From assembly GCF_016889705.1 (NCBI RefSeq), contig NZ_CP069526.1, positions 7,017,001 to 7,081,000 on the forward strand: a stretch of 64,000 bases of DNA, given 5' to 3'. The notes below the pieces were generated by a model. It ran no database searches. It was not told the DNA's origin and saw nothing but the letters and a program-made list of their open reading frames with translations. Made by a program: the position numbers and the translations under genes. This DNA is from Amycolatopsis sp. FDAARGOS 1241. GTDB lineage: Bacteria > Actinomycetota > Actinomycetes > Mycobacteriales > Pseudonocardiaceae. Numbering within the stretch: position 1 is the first letter of the stretch; every line of letters begins with the position of its first letter. Below are positions 45,183-53,499 of the stretch, one piece after another.

Positions 45183-45626
45183 TGCCGGAATCACACCTTC
45201 TCTGTGGTCGCGCACCCCCGCGGTTTTCGCCGCCGCGGACGTGCTTGTTCGGTTGTCGCTCGCGGCCGGGTGACCGCTCGCCCTGGTGCCGTGCCGGTGC
45301 CCGGACCCTGATGCTTTTCCTTCGAAGAACCCCAGGGACCGCCGAGCCCCGTGCGACCCTCCGTCCGGCGCTCCGCGGTGCGGAACCGGCCGGGGATGCG
45401 CGCACGAGCACGCGAAGTCAGCCCAGCTGGTGGGCTGCGCAAAAGATTCTACCTCCTGTCACCAGGGGTGGCCCCACCGGCAGCGTTCCCGGACCCGTCA
45501 GTTGTCCACAACTCGCTCGCCCTGTGGACAACTCCCCTTGTCGGCACCGTGCTCACCGGCCGTGGCCCCATCATGAAACCCGTGACGACGACTTCGTGTT
45601 CCTCTCCGCCGCGGCTGCGGTTTTCG
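45183..45626. other. Divergent intergenic region between rpsB and the M23 gene
   Basis: About 440 bp. It must hold the rpsB promoter; a TAGAAT -10-like hexamer is on the minus strand at 45446-45451. A pair of inverted DnaA-box-like sequences is at 45501-45532. Some open frame on the plus strand reaches from 45351, but the residues before about 45627 do not look like protein. Confidence 0.5.
45501..45532. promoter_or_regulatory. Two inverted DnaA-box-like nonamers
   Basis: GTTGTCCACA (45501-45510) and TGTGGACAAC (45523-45532) form a 10-bp inverted repeat with a 12-base spacer; each holds TTGTCCACA, the preferred DnaA box of high-GC actinobacteria. They might bind DnaA for regulation or titration. 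Confidence 0.45.
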
Positions 45627-46409
45627 ATGGGGAGTGGTGTGGTTCGCGTGCCCCGGATCGGGCGGGGTGCTGGGCCGCCAGATTCCGCGAGCCGGCCGGG
45701 CCGGACCCCTCAGCCGACCCGGGGCGGCCGGCATCGGCGGCCCACCGAGCCGCTGGCGGCGCGCGTTGTGGCGCTCGTGCGCCGCGCGGCGTGGCGGCGG
45801 GCGCCGGGGTGGGCGAGGTTCGTGCTGGTGGCAGCGTTGGTGCTGGTGGTGGCGCTGCCGGGCGCGCCGGCCGGGCGCGCGCTGGCCGATCAGCTGCTGA
45901 CGCCGGCGCCGAGCGGGACGGCTGGACCTCCTGTGTCCGGCGCACCCGCGGAACCGGCGGGACAGCAAGCGCCCGTGGCGCAACGGGGCCGGCTGGCGTG
46001 GCCGTTGACACCGCGGCCGAAGGTCACGCGGTACTTCGAGCCGCCGGCGACCGTGTACGGGCCGGGGCACCGGGGCGTCGACCTGGAGGCGGCCGTGGGA
46101 CAGCAGGTGCTGGCCGCCGACGTGGGTGTGGTGGTGTTCTCGGGTGACGTCGGCGGGCACGGCGTGGTGGCGGTGGACCACGATGGCGGACTGCGGACGA
46201 CGTACCTGCCGCTCACGCCGTCCGTCGCCGCCGGGGATCAGGTGTACCGGGGGCAGCCGCTGGGGACGGTGACGGCGGGCCATCCGGGCTGCCCGAGCGC
46301 GGCGTGCCTGCACTGGGGCGCGCGCCGGGGAGAGGAGTACATCGATCCGCTGGCCCTGACCGGCACGCCGAGCCGGGTGCGGCTGAAGCCGTGGGACGGG
46401 ACGGGGTGA
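45627..46409 (+). CDS. M23 (LytM) peptidase-like protein, possibly catalytically degenerate
   Basis: A roughly 260-residue membrane-anchored protein in the position of Rv2891. One helix (WARFVLVAALVLVVALPGAP) precedes a linker and the M23 fold: GHRGVDLEA supplies zinc ligands His and Asp, and ACLHWGARRG supplies the third His. In active LytM enzymes that segment is H-x-H and another His occurs in Y-x-H-L; here these read CLH and TTYLPL, so the catalytic residues seem lost. It may act as a binding or regulatory domain. The start is uncertain: ATG 45627, GTG 45639 or ATG 45573. Confidence 0.82.
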   Translation: MGSGVVRVPRIGRGAGPPDSASRPGRTPQPTRGGRHRRPTEPLAARVVALVRRAAWRRAPGWARFVLVAALVLVVALPGAPAGRALADQLLTPAPSGTAGPPVSGAPAEPAGQQAPVAQRGRLAWPLTPRPKVTRYFEPPATVYGPGHRGVDLEAAVGQQVLAADVGVVVFSGDVGGHGVVAVDHDGGLRTTYLPLTPSVAAGDQVYRGQPLGTVTAGHPGCPSAACLHWGARRGEEYIDPLALTGTPSRVRLKPWDGTG

Positions 46410-46415
46410 GGCGGC

Positions 46416-47399
46416 TCAGCTGGTGAGCTGCTCCGTGAGCTTGGCGCGCAGCCGCATCACGGCGCGGGTGTGGAGCTGGCTCACGCGCGACTCCGTGACG
46501 CCCAGGACCTTGCCGATCTCGGCCAGCGTGAGGCTTTCGAAGTAGTAGAGGCTGACCACGATCTTGTCGCGCTCGGTGAGCTGGGCGATGGCCTCCGCGA
46601 GCTGGCGGCGGTTGTCCTGGTCGACGAGGACCGCGACCGGGTCGACGGCGCCGTCGTCGGGGAGGGTGTCGACGAGGGAGCCGCTGTCCTTGCCGGCCGT
46701 GACGAGGTCCTCGAGCGCGACAACGCTGGTGAGCTGGAGCTGGCCGTAGAAGTCGCGCAGCTCGTCGACGCCGATGTTGAGCTCGCGGGCGAGCTCGGCG
46801 TCCGTGGGCGTGCGGTGCAGGCGCGCGCCCAGCCGTTCCAGCGCGCGCTCCGCCTCCTTCGCCTTGCTGCGCACGGCGCGGGGCACCCAGTCTTGCGAAC
46901 GCAGATCGTCGAGGATGGCGCCGCGGATGCGCTGCATGGCGTAGGTCTCGAACCGCAGCCCGCGCGCGGGCTCGAACTTCTCGATGGCGTCGACGAGGCC
47001 GAAGATGCCGGACTGCACGAGGTCGCCGACGTCGACGTGCGTCGGCAGGCCCGTGCCGACGCGGCCCGCGACGTACTTCACCAGCGGCGCGTAGTGCAGC
47101 ACGAGGCGGTCGCGCGAGGTCTGGTCCGCCTTGTCGGCGAACTGCTGCCACAACGCCTGGATGCCCGCGTCGACGTCGTGCCCGGGCCGGCCGTCTTCGC
47201 TGACGGCGTCCCGGTCGCCGGAGGCGCTCGCCCCGGCATCCGTGACTTGTGGCGTGGAGGTCATTGCACGGTGGTTCTCGGCATGCGGCTCAGTATGGTC
47301 TCCGTGCTCGTGCGGATGCGCGTGCGCCGGCGGCGCGGCCCGACGGTTTTCAGCCGAGCCGCCACCGGCCTCGTCAGGCCCGTGGATGTGCTCGGTCAT
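46416..47399 (-). CDS. whiG: WhiG/FliA-family RNA polymerase sigma factor
   Basis: A 327-residue sigma-70 group 3 factor. Region 2 spans [44 protein letters not shown] and [29 protein letters not shown]; region 4 ends [32 protein letters not shown]. It matches Streptomyces WhiG, which controls sporulation, including a neighbouring xerC. GAAGG six bases before ATG 47399 supports the long start with a His-rich N-terminal 45-residue tail. It begins inside the xerC 3' end (26-bp overlap). An alternative start is ATG 47264. Confidence 0.93.
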   Translation of the reverse strand: MTEHIHGPDEAGGGSAENRRAAPPAHAHPHEHGDHTEPHAENHRAMTSTPQVTDAGASASGDRDAVSEDGRPGHDVDAGIQALWQQFADKADQTSRDRLVLHYAPLVKYVAGRVGTGLPTHVDVGDLVQSGIFGLVDAIEKFEPARGLRFETYAMQRIRGAILDDLRSQDWVPRAVRSKAKEAERALERLGARLHRTPTDAELARELNIGVDELRDFYGQLQLTSVVALEDLVTAGKDSGSLVDTLPDDGAVDPVAVLVDQDNRRQLAEAIAQLTERDKIVVSLYYFESLTLAEIGKVLGVTESRVSQLHTRAVMRLRAKLTEQLTS

Positions 47400-48393
47400 G
47401 GATCGCCTTCAGCCGATCGACGGTCACGTGAGTGTAGAGCTGGGTCGTGGCAAGCGTAGCGTGACCGAGCAGTTCCTGAACGCTCCTGAGATCGGCACCT
47501 CCTTCCAGCAGATGGGTCGCGGCAGAGTGCCGGAGTCCGTGTGGCCCCATGTCGAGTGCTCCGGGCACCGCGGCCACCGCCTCGTGCACGACGCGGCGCG
47601 CCGCCCGCGGGTCGAGCCGATTGCCGCGAACGCCCAGGAAGAGGGCCTGTCCCGACTTCGCGCCGAGCAGTTCGGGACGCCCCGCGTCGAGCCACGCGGT
47701 GAGCGCGTCGGCCGCCGGGACGCCGAACGGCACCGTCCGCTCCTTGTCGCCCTTCCCGATCACCGACACGACACGCCGCTCGAAGTCGACGGCGCCGACA
47801 TCCAGACCACACAGCTCCGAAACCCGGATGCCCGTCGCGTACAGCAGCTCGACAACAGCACGGTCACGCAGCGCGACCGGGTCTCGCTGCTCGGCTCCCG
47901 CTGCGGCCGCCTGCATCAACTGGCCGGCCTGCTCGGCCCGCAGCACACCCGGCAGCGTCCGGTGGGCTCGCGGCGCCGCGAGCCGGCCACCGGGGTCCGC
48001 CTTCAGCACGCCCTGACGATGGGCCCAAGCCGTGAAGGTTCTCGCCGCGGCGGCGCGCCGCGCCAGCGTGGTCCGGCCCGCACCGCCGCCGCGCTGCCCG
48101 GCGAGCCACGCGCGCAGGTGCCCGACGTTCAGCTCGGCGAGCGCGCGCGCCGGGCCGTCCTCCTCCGCCGCGGTCAGGAATGCCAGCAGCGAGACGACGT
48201 CGCCCACGTACGCGCGCACCGTGTGCGGCGACAGGCCGCGCTCGAGCGACAGATGCCGTTCGTAATCGGCCACCACGGCCCGCTCCGAAGCGGGCAACGC
48301 CTCGCGAAGTGCGCGGAAATCGGGACGCGGCGGGCTTTTCCGGTGCCCCGCGGGGCGCGCGGCTGTGTCCCGGCGGGCGCTCGCTGACGGCAT
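47374..48393 (-). CDS. xerC: Tyrosine recombinase XerC
   Basis: A 339-residue tyrosine recombinase resolving chromosome dimers at dif with XerD. The N-terminal core-binding domain is [25 protein letters not shown]; the catalytic domain has Arg in [10 protein letters not shown], Lys in [21 protein letters not shown] and the nucleophile Tyr in TQLYTHV. ATG 48393 was chosen over TTG 48429. It lies between dprA and whiG, the usual actinobacterial order. Confidence 0.95.
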   Translation of the reverse strand: MPSASARRDTAARPAGHRKSPPRPDFRALREALPASERAVVADYERHLSLERGLSPHTVRAYVGDVVSLLAFLTAAEEDGPARALAELNVGHLRAWLAGQRGGGAGRTTLARRAAAARTFTAWAHRQGVLKADPGGRLAAPRAHRTLPGVLRAEQAGQLMQAAAAGAEQRDPVALRDRAVVELLYATGIRVSELCGLDVGAVDFERRVVSVIGKGDKERTVPFGVPAADALTAWLDAGRPELLGAKSGQALFLGVRGNRLDPRAARRVVHEAVAAVPGALDMGPHGLRHSAATHLLEGGADLRSVQELLGHATLATTQLYTHVTVDRLKAIHDRAHPRA

Positions 48394-48444
48394 GCCGATC
48401 ACGCTGCGCGAACCACCGCCCGAGGTCAAGCATCGCCACGCCGT

Positions 48445-49626
48445 TCACCGCGCAGCCGAGCGCACGATCCGGCGCCACCCGGTGTCGCCGCGCACGGCGA
48501 AGCCGTCGATCTCCAGCTCGGGCAGCAGCGCGCGCACCCGGTCCACCGGCACGCCCGACTCGGTCGCGACCTGGTCCGCCCAGCGTCCGGCTCGCGGTAC
48601 GAGCGCTTCGTAGACGCGCAGCGCTTCGGGGGCGAGGCCATCGGTGGGCCGCTTGGTCCGCGGGCGATCCTCCTCCGGTCTCGGCCCGAACCGGCCGACG
48701 GTCTCGACCACCTCCTCGACGGACGTGACCAGCGTGGCTTTGCAGTCGCGGATCAGCGCATGGCACCCGGCGGAGTTGCCGGACTGCACCGGGCCGGGCA
48801 GCGCCATGACGACCTTGCCGAGCGCGCCCGCGGTCGTGGCGGTGTTGCGCGCGCCGCTGCGGATGCCCGCCTCGATGACGACCGTGCCGTCCGTGAGCCC
48901 GGCGATGAGCCGGTTCCGGACCAGGAACCGGTGCCTCGCCGGCGGCGTGCCGGGCGCGTACTCGCTGATGACCGCGCCTCCGTTGCCCGCGATGCGTTTC
49001 AACAGGTCGACGTGGCCGGCCGGGTATGCGACGTCGACGGCGCACCCCAGCGCGGCGACGGTCACGCCGTCCGCGCTGAGCGCACCGCGGTGGGCCGCGC
49101 CGTCGATGCCCATCGCGGCTCCGGAGAACACGGGCACGCCCTGAACGGCCAGGCCGTGCGCGAGCTCCGCGGCGTTGTGCACGCCGTAGTTCGTCGCCAT
49201 CCGCGCCCCGACGACGGCGACCGCACGATCGGCGGCCTCCACGAGGCTCGCCTCGCCACGCACCCACAACGCGAGCGGCGCGGCGACGTTCTCGACCCCT
49301 CGCCCGCTCGCGACGGCCAGCGACAGCAACGGCCAGGCCGGCCACTCGTGGTCCTCGGGCACCACCAGCCGCGCCCCGGTTTTCGCCGCTGCTTCGAGGT
49401 CCTCCTCGGCTTTGTCCACTTCACGGCGCGCCGCGGTCTCGCGCCGGACCTTCTCCGGGCAGTCGCCACTGCGCACCCGCGCCGCCGCCTCCACCGGCCC
49501 CCGCTCCCCCACGAACGCGACCAACGCAGCCGCCGGCGGCTCGGCGACACGCACCAGGTAAGCCCGAGCGAGGCGCTCTTCGTCTGTCGCGGTGGCCGGC
49601 TGCTGCTCCGCGGGCAGAAGCGTCAT
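48445..49626 (-). CDS. dprA: DNA-processing protein DprA
   Basis: A 393-residue Rossmann-fold protein that loads RecA on incoming single-stranded DNA. The core shows AVVGARMATNYGVHNAAELAHGLA, SGAAMGIDGAAHRGALS, YPAGH, SEYAPGTPPARHRFLVRNRLIAGLTDGTVVIEAGIRSGARNTA and PGPVQSGNSAGCHALI; a C-terminal winged helix (VYEALVPRAGRWADQVATESGVPVDRVRALL) follows. In M. tuberculosis it follows comM directly; here a 1-kb relic region intervenes. Confidence 0.95.
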   Translation of the reverse strand: MTLLPAEQQPATATDEERLARAYLVRVAEPPAAALVAFVGERGPVEAAARVRSGDCPEKVRRETAARREVDKAEEDLEAAAKTGARLVVPEDHEWPAWPLLSLAVASGRGVENVAAPLALWVRGEASLVEAADRAVAVVGARMATNYGVHNAAELAHGLAVQGVPVFSGAAMGIDGAAHRGALSADGVTVAALGCAVDVAYPAGHVDLLKRIAGNGGAVISEYAPGTPPARHRFLVRNRLIAGLTDGTVVIEAGIRSGARNTATTAGALGKVVMALPGPVQSGNSAGCHALIRDCKATLVTSVEEVVETVGRFGPRPEEDRPRTKRPTDGLAPEALRVYEALVPRAGRWADQVATESGVPVDRVRALLPELEIDGFAVRGDTGWRRIVRSAAR

Positions 49627-50176
49627 GCCGCACCTCCCGGTCTGAGCACCGACAACCGCCGCGGCTCGAGGCAGGCGCGCACCCGAGCGGGGTCGCGCAC
49701 GGGCGGATCGGGGCGCTTCGGGACGAGCCGCAGGTGGCGTTTCGCGGATCGCGTGGCGGTTGCTGGCGTGGGGCTTTTCACGGGGTTTCCTTTCGTACGT
49801 GGGTCATTGCGGCGGTCCTTTCACGGAAACGGGAAATGGCAGGGACAGCTGGGGCCGCGCTTGGTCTGCGGAGGCCGGGCAATGCGGAGCCGGTGGCCGG
49901 CGCGACGACGCCACAGCGGTCGAGCGGGCTGGTTTTTGCCGGAGAAGCCCCATCCGCAGACCGACCGCAGCCGGTGAGCGGCGCGGCGCCGCTGAGGAGG
50001 AGCTCACGCGCCGGACGATGTGGAACGCGGCGCAGCACGAGGTGATCGGGCCTCGGGAGTTCCGGGCGAAGTCGCGGCGCGCGTAACTTTCGCAGTCCTG
50101 CCCGGCAGCGGCGGCCGTTGAGTGCCTGGCGGGTGGCCCCGCCGCGCTGGGCGCCGATACGGCCGTAGCTCGATGG
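49627..50176. other. 550 bp without a recognisable gene
   Basis: No frame on either strand shows a recognised domain or ribosome site. It contains the dprA promoter side and is probably part of a decayed insertion between dprA and comM. Confidence 0.5.
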
Positions 50177-50624
50177 TCATGCAGCGGACCGTCCGTGGAA
50201 ATCCAGCGCCGCGGACACGACATCGGCATCGGCATCGGCGAGACCCCAGGCGAAGCGCCACGGCCCACCGCGCGGGGCGGTTGTGCCGAGCGACAGACGG
50301 GCTCCCGACGTAGGCACCGGTGACGCCCGGTCGGCGCAGATCACCGCGAACGCGGCGACGCAGCCGCACAGGAGCCTGCCCAGGCGCTCACCGAAGTGGA
50401 CGGTGTCGAAGCGGGCGAGCGTCGGGCGCTGGACCGGACCTTCCCGACCGGCACAGCAGCCCAGCACCGGTCGCGGCGATCAGCACCCACACGAACCCCG
50501 CGAGTGCCAGCGAACCGCCTGCGAGACCCAGGGCGGCCGGGATGGCCAGGCCCGGCACGACCGTCACCAGCGCTCACCGCGGTCTGCGGCGAAGCCCGCG
50601 AGGGACCCGACGAGGACTTGGGGC
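50177..50624 (-). pseudogene. Relic of a comM C-terminus, with a possible membrane-protein fragment
   Basis: On the minus strand the end of this region reads RFAWGLADADADVVSAALDFHGRSAA, closely matching the end of the intact comM next door (RIAWTLADLAG through DHVSAALDFRERSAA). The matching DNA (about 50192-50240 with 50629-50680) shows the same similarity. Upstream the frame is lost, and a separate frame near 50395-50575 encodes two hydrophobic helices (VTVVPGLAIPAALGLAGG, LALAGFVWVLIAATGAGLL) of unknown origin. The remains of a partial duplication. Confidence 0.6.
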
Positions 50625-52136
50625 TCACGCGGCGGACCGTTCGCGGAAGTCCAGGGCGGCGGAGACGTGGTCCGGTGTCGGGTGGGCGACTCCGGCGAGG
50701 TCGGCGAGGGTCCAGGCGATGCGGAGGCAGCGGTCAGCGCCGCGGGCGGTGAGGAGGCCGCGGTGGAGGGCTCGGTCGAGGAGGGCGGTGGTTGCCGATG
50801 GCAAAGCGAATTCACGGCGGAGGGTGGGGCCGGGGACGTCGGAGTTGGCGCGCCAGCCGTGGGTGCGGAAGCGGTGGGCGGCGCGGTCGCGCGCGGCGAG
50901 GACGCGGGTGCGGACCACCTCCGACGACTCGGGCGCCGTGGACTGGTGGGCGGAGATCGCGGTGAGCGGGCGGAGGCGCACGCGGAGGTCGACGCGGTCG
51001 AGCAGCGGGCCCGACAGCCGGCCGAGGTAGCGGCGGCGGACGACCGGGGAGCAGATGCAGTCCGTTTCCCGGGCGGGAGCGCAGGGGCACGGGTTCGTCG
51101 CGAGGATGAGCTGGAACCGGGCCGGGTACTGCACAGAGCCTTTCGCTCGGGCGATGCGGACCTCGCCTTCTTCGAGAACGGTGCGCAGCGAATCGAGACG
51201 GTGGCCGGTGAACTCGCAGACCTCGTCGAGGAACAGGACGCCGCGGTGGGCACGGCTGATGGCGCCGGGCACGGCGATGCCCGTACCACCCCCGATGAGG
51301 GCAGCAGTGGAGATCGAGTGGTGAGGCGCGACGAACGGCGGCACGGTCACCAGCGGCGACGCTTTCGACAGCGAGCCTTCGACGGAGTGGATGGCGGTGA
51401 CCTGCAGGGATTCGTCCGGGGAGAGGGGTGGGAGCAGGCCGGGGAGGCGTTTGGCCAGCATGGTCTTGCCGACGCCCGGTGGGCCGGTCAGCAGGAGGTG
51501 GTGGCCGCCCGCGGCGGCGACTTCGAGGGCCCAGCGGGCTTCGGGCTGGCCGACGACGTCGGCGAGGTCGGGGACGTCGGGTGCGGCAGCGGTGGTCGGC
51601 TCGGGGCTGGGTTCGAGGTCGCCTTCGTCCTTGAGCCACGCGACGAGGTCGGTGAGTCGCGAGACGCCCGAGACTTCGATGCCGTCGACGAGGGCGGCTT
51701 CGAAGAGGGACTCCGTGGGGACGAGGGCGCGTTCGTAACCGGCGGCGCGGGCGGCGAGCAGGCCGGGCAGCACACCGCGGACGGGCCGGATGCGGCCGTC
51801 GAGGGCGAGTTCGCCGAGCAGGACGGTGCGCAGCAGCTTGGTGGCCGGGACGGCGCCGTTCGCGGCGAGGACGGCGGCGGCGATCCCTAGGTCGTAGCCG
51901 GAGCCGACCTTGGGCAGGTTGGCGGGCGACAAGCCAAGGGTGACCTTGCCGTCGGGCCAGGGCTGGCCGGAGTTGCGGACGGCCGAGCGCACGCGATCCT
52001 TCGCCTCACGCAGGCCGGCGTCCGGCAGGCCGACGAGGGTGACACGGCTGAGCCCGCCGCCGAGGTCGGCTTCGATCTCGATCACGCGGCCTTCGATGCC
52101 AAGCAGTGCCACGGACCAGGCTTTGGCGATCGGCAT
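50625..52136 (-). CDS. comM: YifB/ComM-family Mg-chelatase-like AAA ATPase
   Basis: A 503-residue AAA+ ATPase, the ComM branch-migration helicase of competence in other bacteria. N-terminal Lon-like domain: SVALLGIEGRVIEIEADLGGGLSRVTLVGLPDAGLREAKDRVRSA. Walker A is LTGPPGVGKTMLAKRLPGLLPPL, Walker B is GVLFLDEVCEF. The C-terminal region CPCAPARETDCICS has the zinc-binding cysteines. ATG 52136 is preceded by GGAGGTG seven bases upstream. It is normally coupled to yraN; here a repeat array lies between, still ending in a TGATG junction. Confidence 0.95.
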   Translation of the reverse strand: MPIAKAWSVALLGIEGRVIEIEADLGGGLSRVTLVGLPDAGLREAKDRVRSAVRNSGQPWPDGKVTLGLSPANLPKVGSGYDLGIAAAVLAANGAVPATKLLRTVLLGELALDGRIRPVRGVLPGLLAARAAGYERALVPTESLFEAALVDGIEVSGVSRLTDLVAWLKDEGDLEPSPEPTTAAAPDVPDLADVVGQPEARWALEVAAAGGHHLLLTGPPGVGKTMLAKRLPGLLPPLSPDESLQVTAIHSVEGSLSKASPLVTVPPFVAPHHSISTAALIGGGTGIAVPGAISRAHRGVLFLDEVCEFTGHRLDSLRTVLEEGEVRIARAKGSVQYPARFQLILATNPCPCAPARETDCICSPVVRRRYLGRLSGPLLDRVDLRVRLRPLTAISAHQSTAPESSEVVRTRVLAARDRAAHRFRTHGWRANSDVPGPTLRREFALPSATTALLDRALHRGLLTARGADRCLRIAWTLADLAGVAHPTPDHVSAALDFRERSAA

Positions 52137-52526
52137 CAGAACACCTCCGCAAGGCGCCCAAAGCAGAAGGCACCCGACTGCGCGCGGACGTGGAAGCCGG
52201 GCGCCGCGGTGAGCCGCTTCGCGCCACGCCTCACCACACCTCCGCAATGCTCTGAAGCGTGCGATAGCAGCAGGCAGACGACCGCGCGCGGACTTCGAGG
52301 TCGAACGCTGCGGTCAACCACTTCGCGACGGACCTCAGAGCAACCCCGCGTGGTGCCGAAACGTGCGGCGGCAGCAGGCAGCCACCGCATGCGGGCGTCG
52401 ACATCCGACACGAACCATTTCGGGCCGGGCATCAGAACCCCTCCGCAAGTCGCCCGAAGCACAAGGCACCCGAGTGGGCGCGGACGTGGAAGCCGGGCGC
52501 CGCGGTGAGCCGCTTCGTGAGAGCCA
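52132..52526 (-). repeat. Four-unit tandem array of about 98 bp between yraN and comM
   Basis: Homologous points at 52143, 52238, 52343 and 52439 give periods of 95, 105 and 96 bp. The outer units (52132-52221 and 52428-52517) are 84 of 90 bases identical; the two inner units are strongly diverged but share the CTCCGCAA, GCAGCAGGCAG and GCGCGG landmarks. On the minus strand the units code for a short peptide of the type KRLTAAPGFHVRA.SGA.CFGRLAE.F. See the two small ORFs. Confidence 0.75.
52136..52432 (-). CDS. Possible small protein coded by three repeat units
   Basis: A 98-codon frame from ATG 52432 to the TGA that overlaps the comM ATG (TGATG). It starts PGPKWFVSDVDARMRW and ends RGAKRLTAAPGFHVRAQSGAFCFGRLAEVF, the last part being the repeat peptide. 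The ATG is preceded by GCGGAGGGGTTCTG, a good ribosome site identical in style to that of comM. No homology recognised; whether it is made is unknown. Confidence 0.4.
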   Translation of the reverse strand: MPGPKWFVSDVDARMRWLPAAAARFGTTRGCSEVRREVVDRSVRPRSPRAVVCLLLSHASEHCGGVVRRGAKRLTAAPGFHVRAQSGAFCFGRLAEVF

Positions 52527-52527
52527 T
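52432..52527 (-). CDS. Possible 31-residue peptide overlapping the yraN stop
   Basis: ATG 52527 overlaps the yraN stop by one base (TGATG), and its own stop overlaps the next ORF's ATG in the same way. The peptide (start MALTKRLTAAPGF, end CFGRLAEGF) is the repeat-unit peptide and is nearly identical to the C-terminus of the following ORF. A coupled leader or small protein is possible; it may also be a by-product of duplication. Confidence 0.35.
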   Translation of the reverse strand: MALTKRLTAAPGFHVRAHSGALCFGRLAEGF

Positions 52528-52907
52528 CAGAACGCTCCCGCGATGTGGTGGACCTCGGGGTGCGCGCCGGCCGGGGCGAGGACCGTGACGACGTCATAGC
52601 GGGTGCGGCACCAGCCGACGCGGTGGGCCTGCAGCCAGCGCTGCGCGGCGCGCCGGATGCGGTCGATCTTCTCGTCCGTGACGGATTCCTTGGGCGTGCC
52701 GAAGCCGGTGCCCGTGCGGGTTTTGACCTCACAGAAGACGACCTTGTCGCCGTCCGACAGGACGAGGTCGAGTTCACCCTCGCGGCACAGCCAGTTGCGG
52801 CTGAGCACCACGAGGCCGGCGCTCTGCAGGTGCCGGGCCGCCAGGTCCTCGCCCCAGCGGCCGACCGCGCGGCGCCACAGCGCGCCCGGGTTCGGGCCGT
52901 CGTTCAT
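52527..52907 (-). CDS. yraN: YraN family (UPF0102) nuclease-like protein
   Basis: A 126-residue restriction-endonuclease-fold protein: RWGEDLAARHLQSAGLVVLSRNWLCREGELDLVLSDGDKVVFCEVKTRTGTGFG contains the conserved E-D-E-K nuclease residues (GELDLV and CEVKTR). It is the Rv2898c counterpart, upstream of comM. Its function in competence or repair is not settled. Confidence 0.92.
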   Translation of the reverse strand: MNDGPNPGALWRRAVGRWGEDLAARHLQSAGLVVLSRNWLCREGELDLVLSDGDKVVFCEVKTRTGTGFGTPKESVTDEKIDRIRRAAQRWLQAHRVGWCRTRYDVVTVLAPAGAHPEVHHIAGAF

Positions 52908-53122
52908 CGCTCCCCCTCGGCCGCACCGCCGCCGGCCCGTCGCCGGCTGTCACGGTGCGTGTGCGAACAACCTTCGCAGAGTGACGGAGGTCGTGACCAG
53001 GGGCGAAGTGGCGGGCTGTGGACAAGTGGGGTGCTGTGGATCGTTGACGCGGAGAGCGAAGGGAACGCAGCGGAAATGTCGGTGGTGGGTGCTACCGCGC
53101 CCGGCACCAACCCCGGATAGCC

Positions 53123-53157
53123 CGAACGCCACCCCGGCAGGACCGAGGTGGCGTTCG
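53123..53157 (-). terminator. Terminator after the DUF2469 gene
   Basis: A perfect 11-bp stem CGAACGCCACC / GGTGGCGTTCG (53123-53133 with 53147-53157), 18 bp beyond the DUF2469 stop. Confidence 0.85.
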
Positions 53158-53175
53158 ACGAGAACGGGAGAAGCG

Positions 53176-53499
53176 TCAGCCGCTGAAGGGACCGTCTTCC
53201 GGGAGGCGCAGGTCGGGCTTGTCGAGTTCCTCGACGTTGACGTCCTTGAACGTGATGACCCGCACGTGCTTCACGAACCGGGCCGGGCGGTACATGTCCC
53301 AGACCCAGGCGTCGGACATGCGCACTTCGAAGTACACCTCACCGCCGCCGTCCCGCACTTGCACGTCGACGGCGTTGGCGAGGTAGAACCGCCGCTCGGT
53401 CTCCACCACGTACGAGAACTGGCCGACGATGTCGCGGTACTCGCGGTACAGCGAGAGCTCCATCTCGGTCTCGTACTTCTCGAGATCCTCAGCGCTCAT
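53176..53499 (-). CDS. DUF2469 protein (Rv2901c-like)
   Basis: A 107-residue conserved actinobacterial protein: SAEDLEKYETEMELSLYREYRDIVGQFSYVVETERRFYLANAVDV, EVYFEVRMSDAWVWDMYRPARFVKHVRVITFKDVNVEEL. Function unknown. Its ATG overlaps the rnhB stop by four bases, so it is coupled to it, as in mycobacteria. Confidence 0.93.
   Translation of the reverse strand: MSAEDLEKYETEMELSLYREYRDIVGQFSYVVETERRFYLANAVDVQVRDGGGEVYFEVRMSDAWVWDMYRPARFVKHVRVITFKDVNVEELDKPDLRLPEDGPFSG

Noticed and set aside
49734..50045. A 103-codon plus-strand ORF between dprA and comM
   Set aside because: Low-complexity Arg/Gly/Ser sequence, no ribosome site and three overlapping alternatives on both strands.
52132..52526. 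The tandem array as a CRISPR-like array
   Set aside because: Units are about 98 bp, adjoining, protein-coding in style and without unique spacers.
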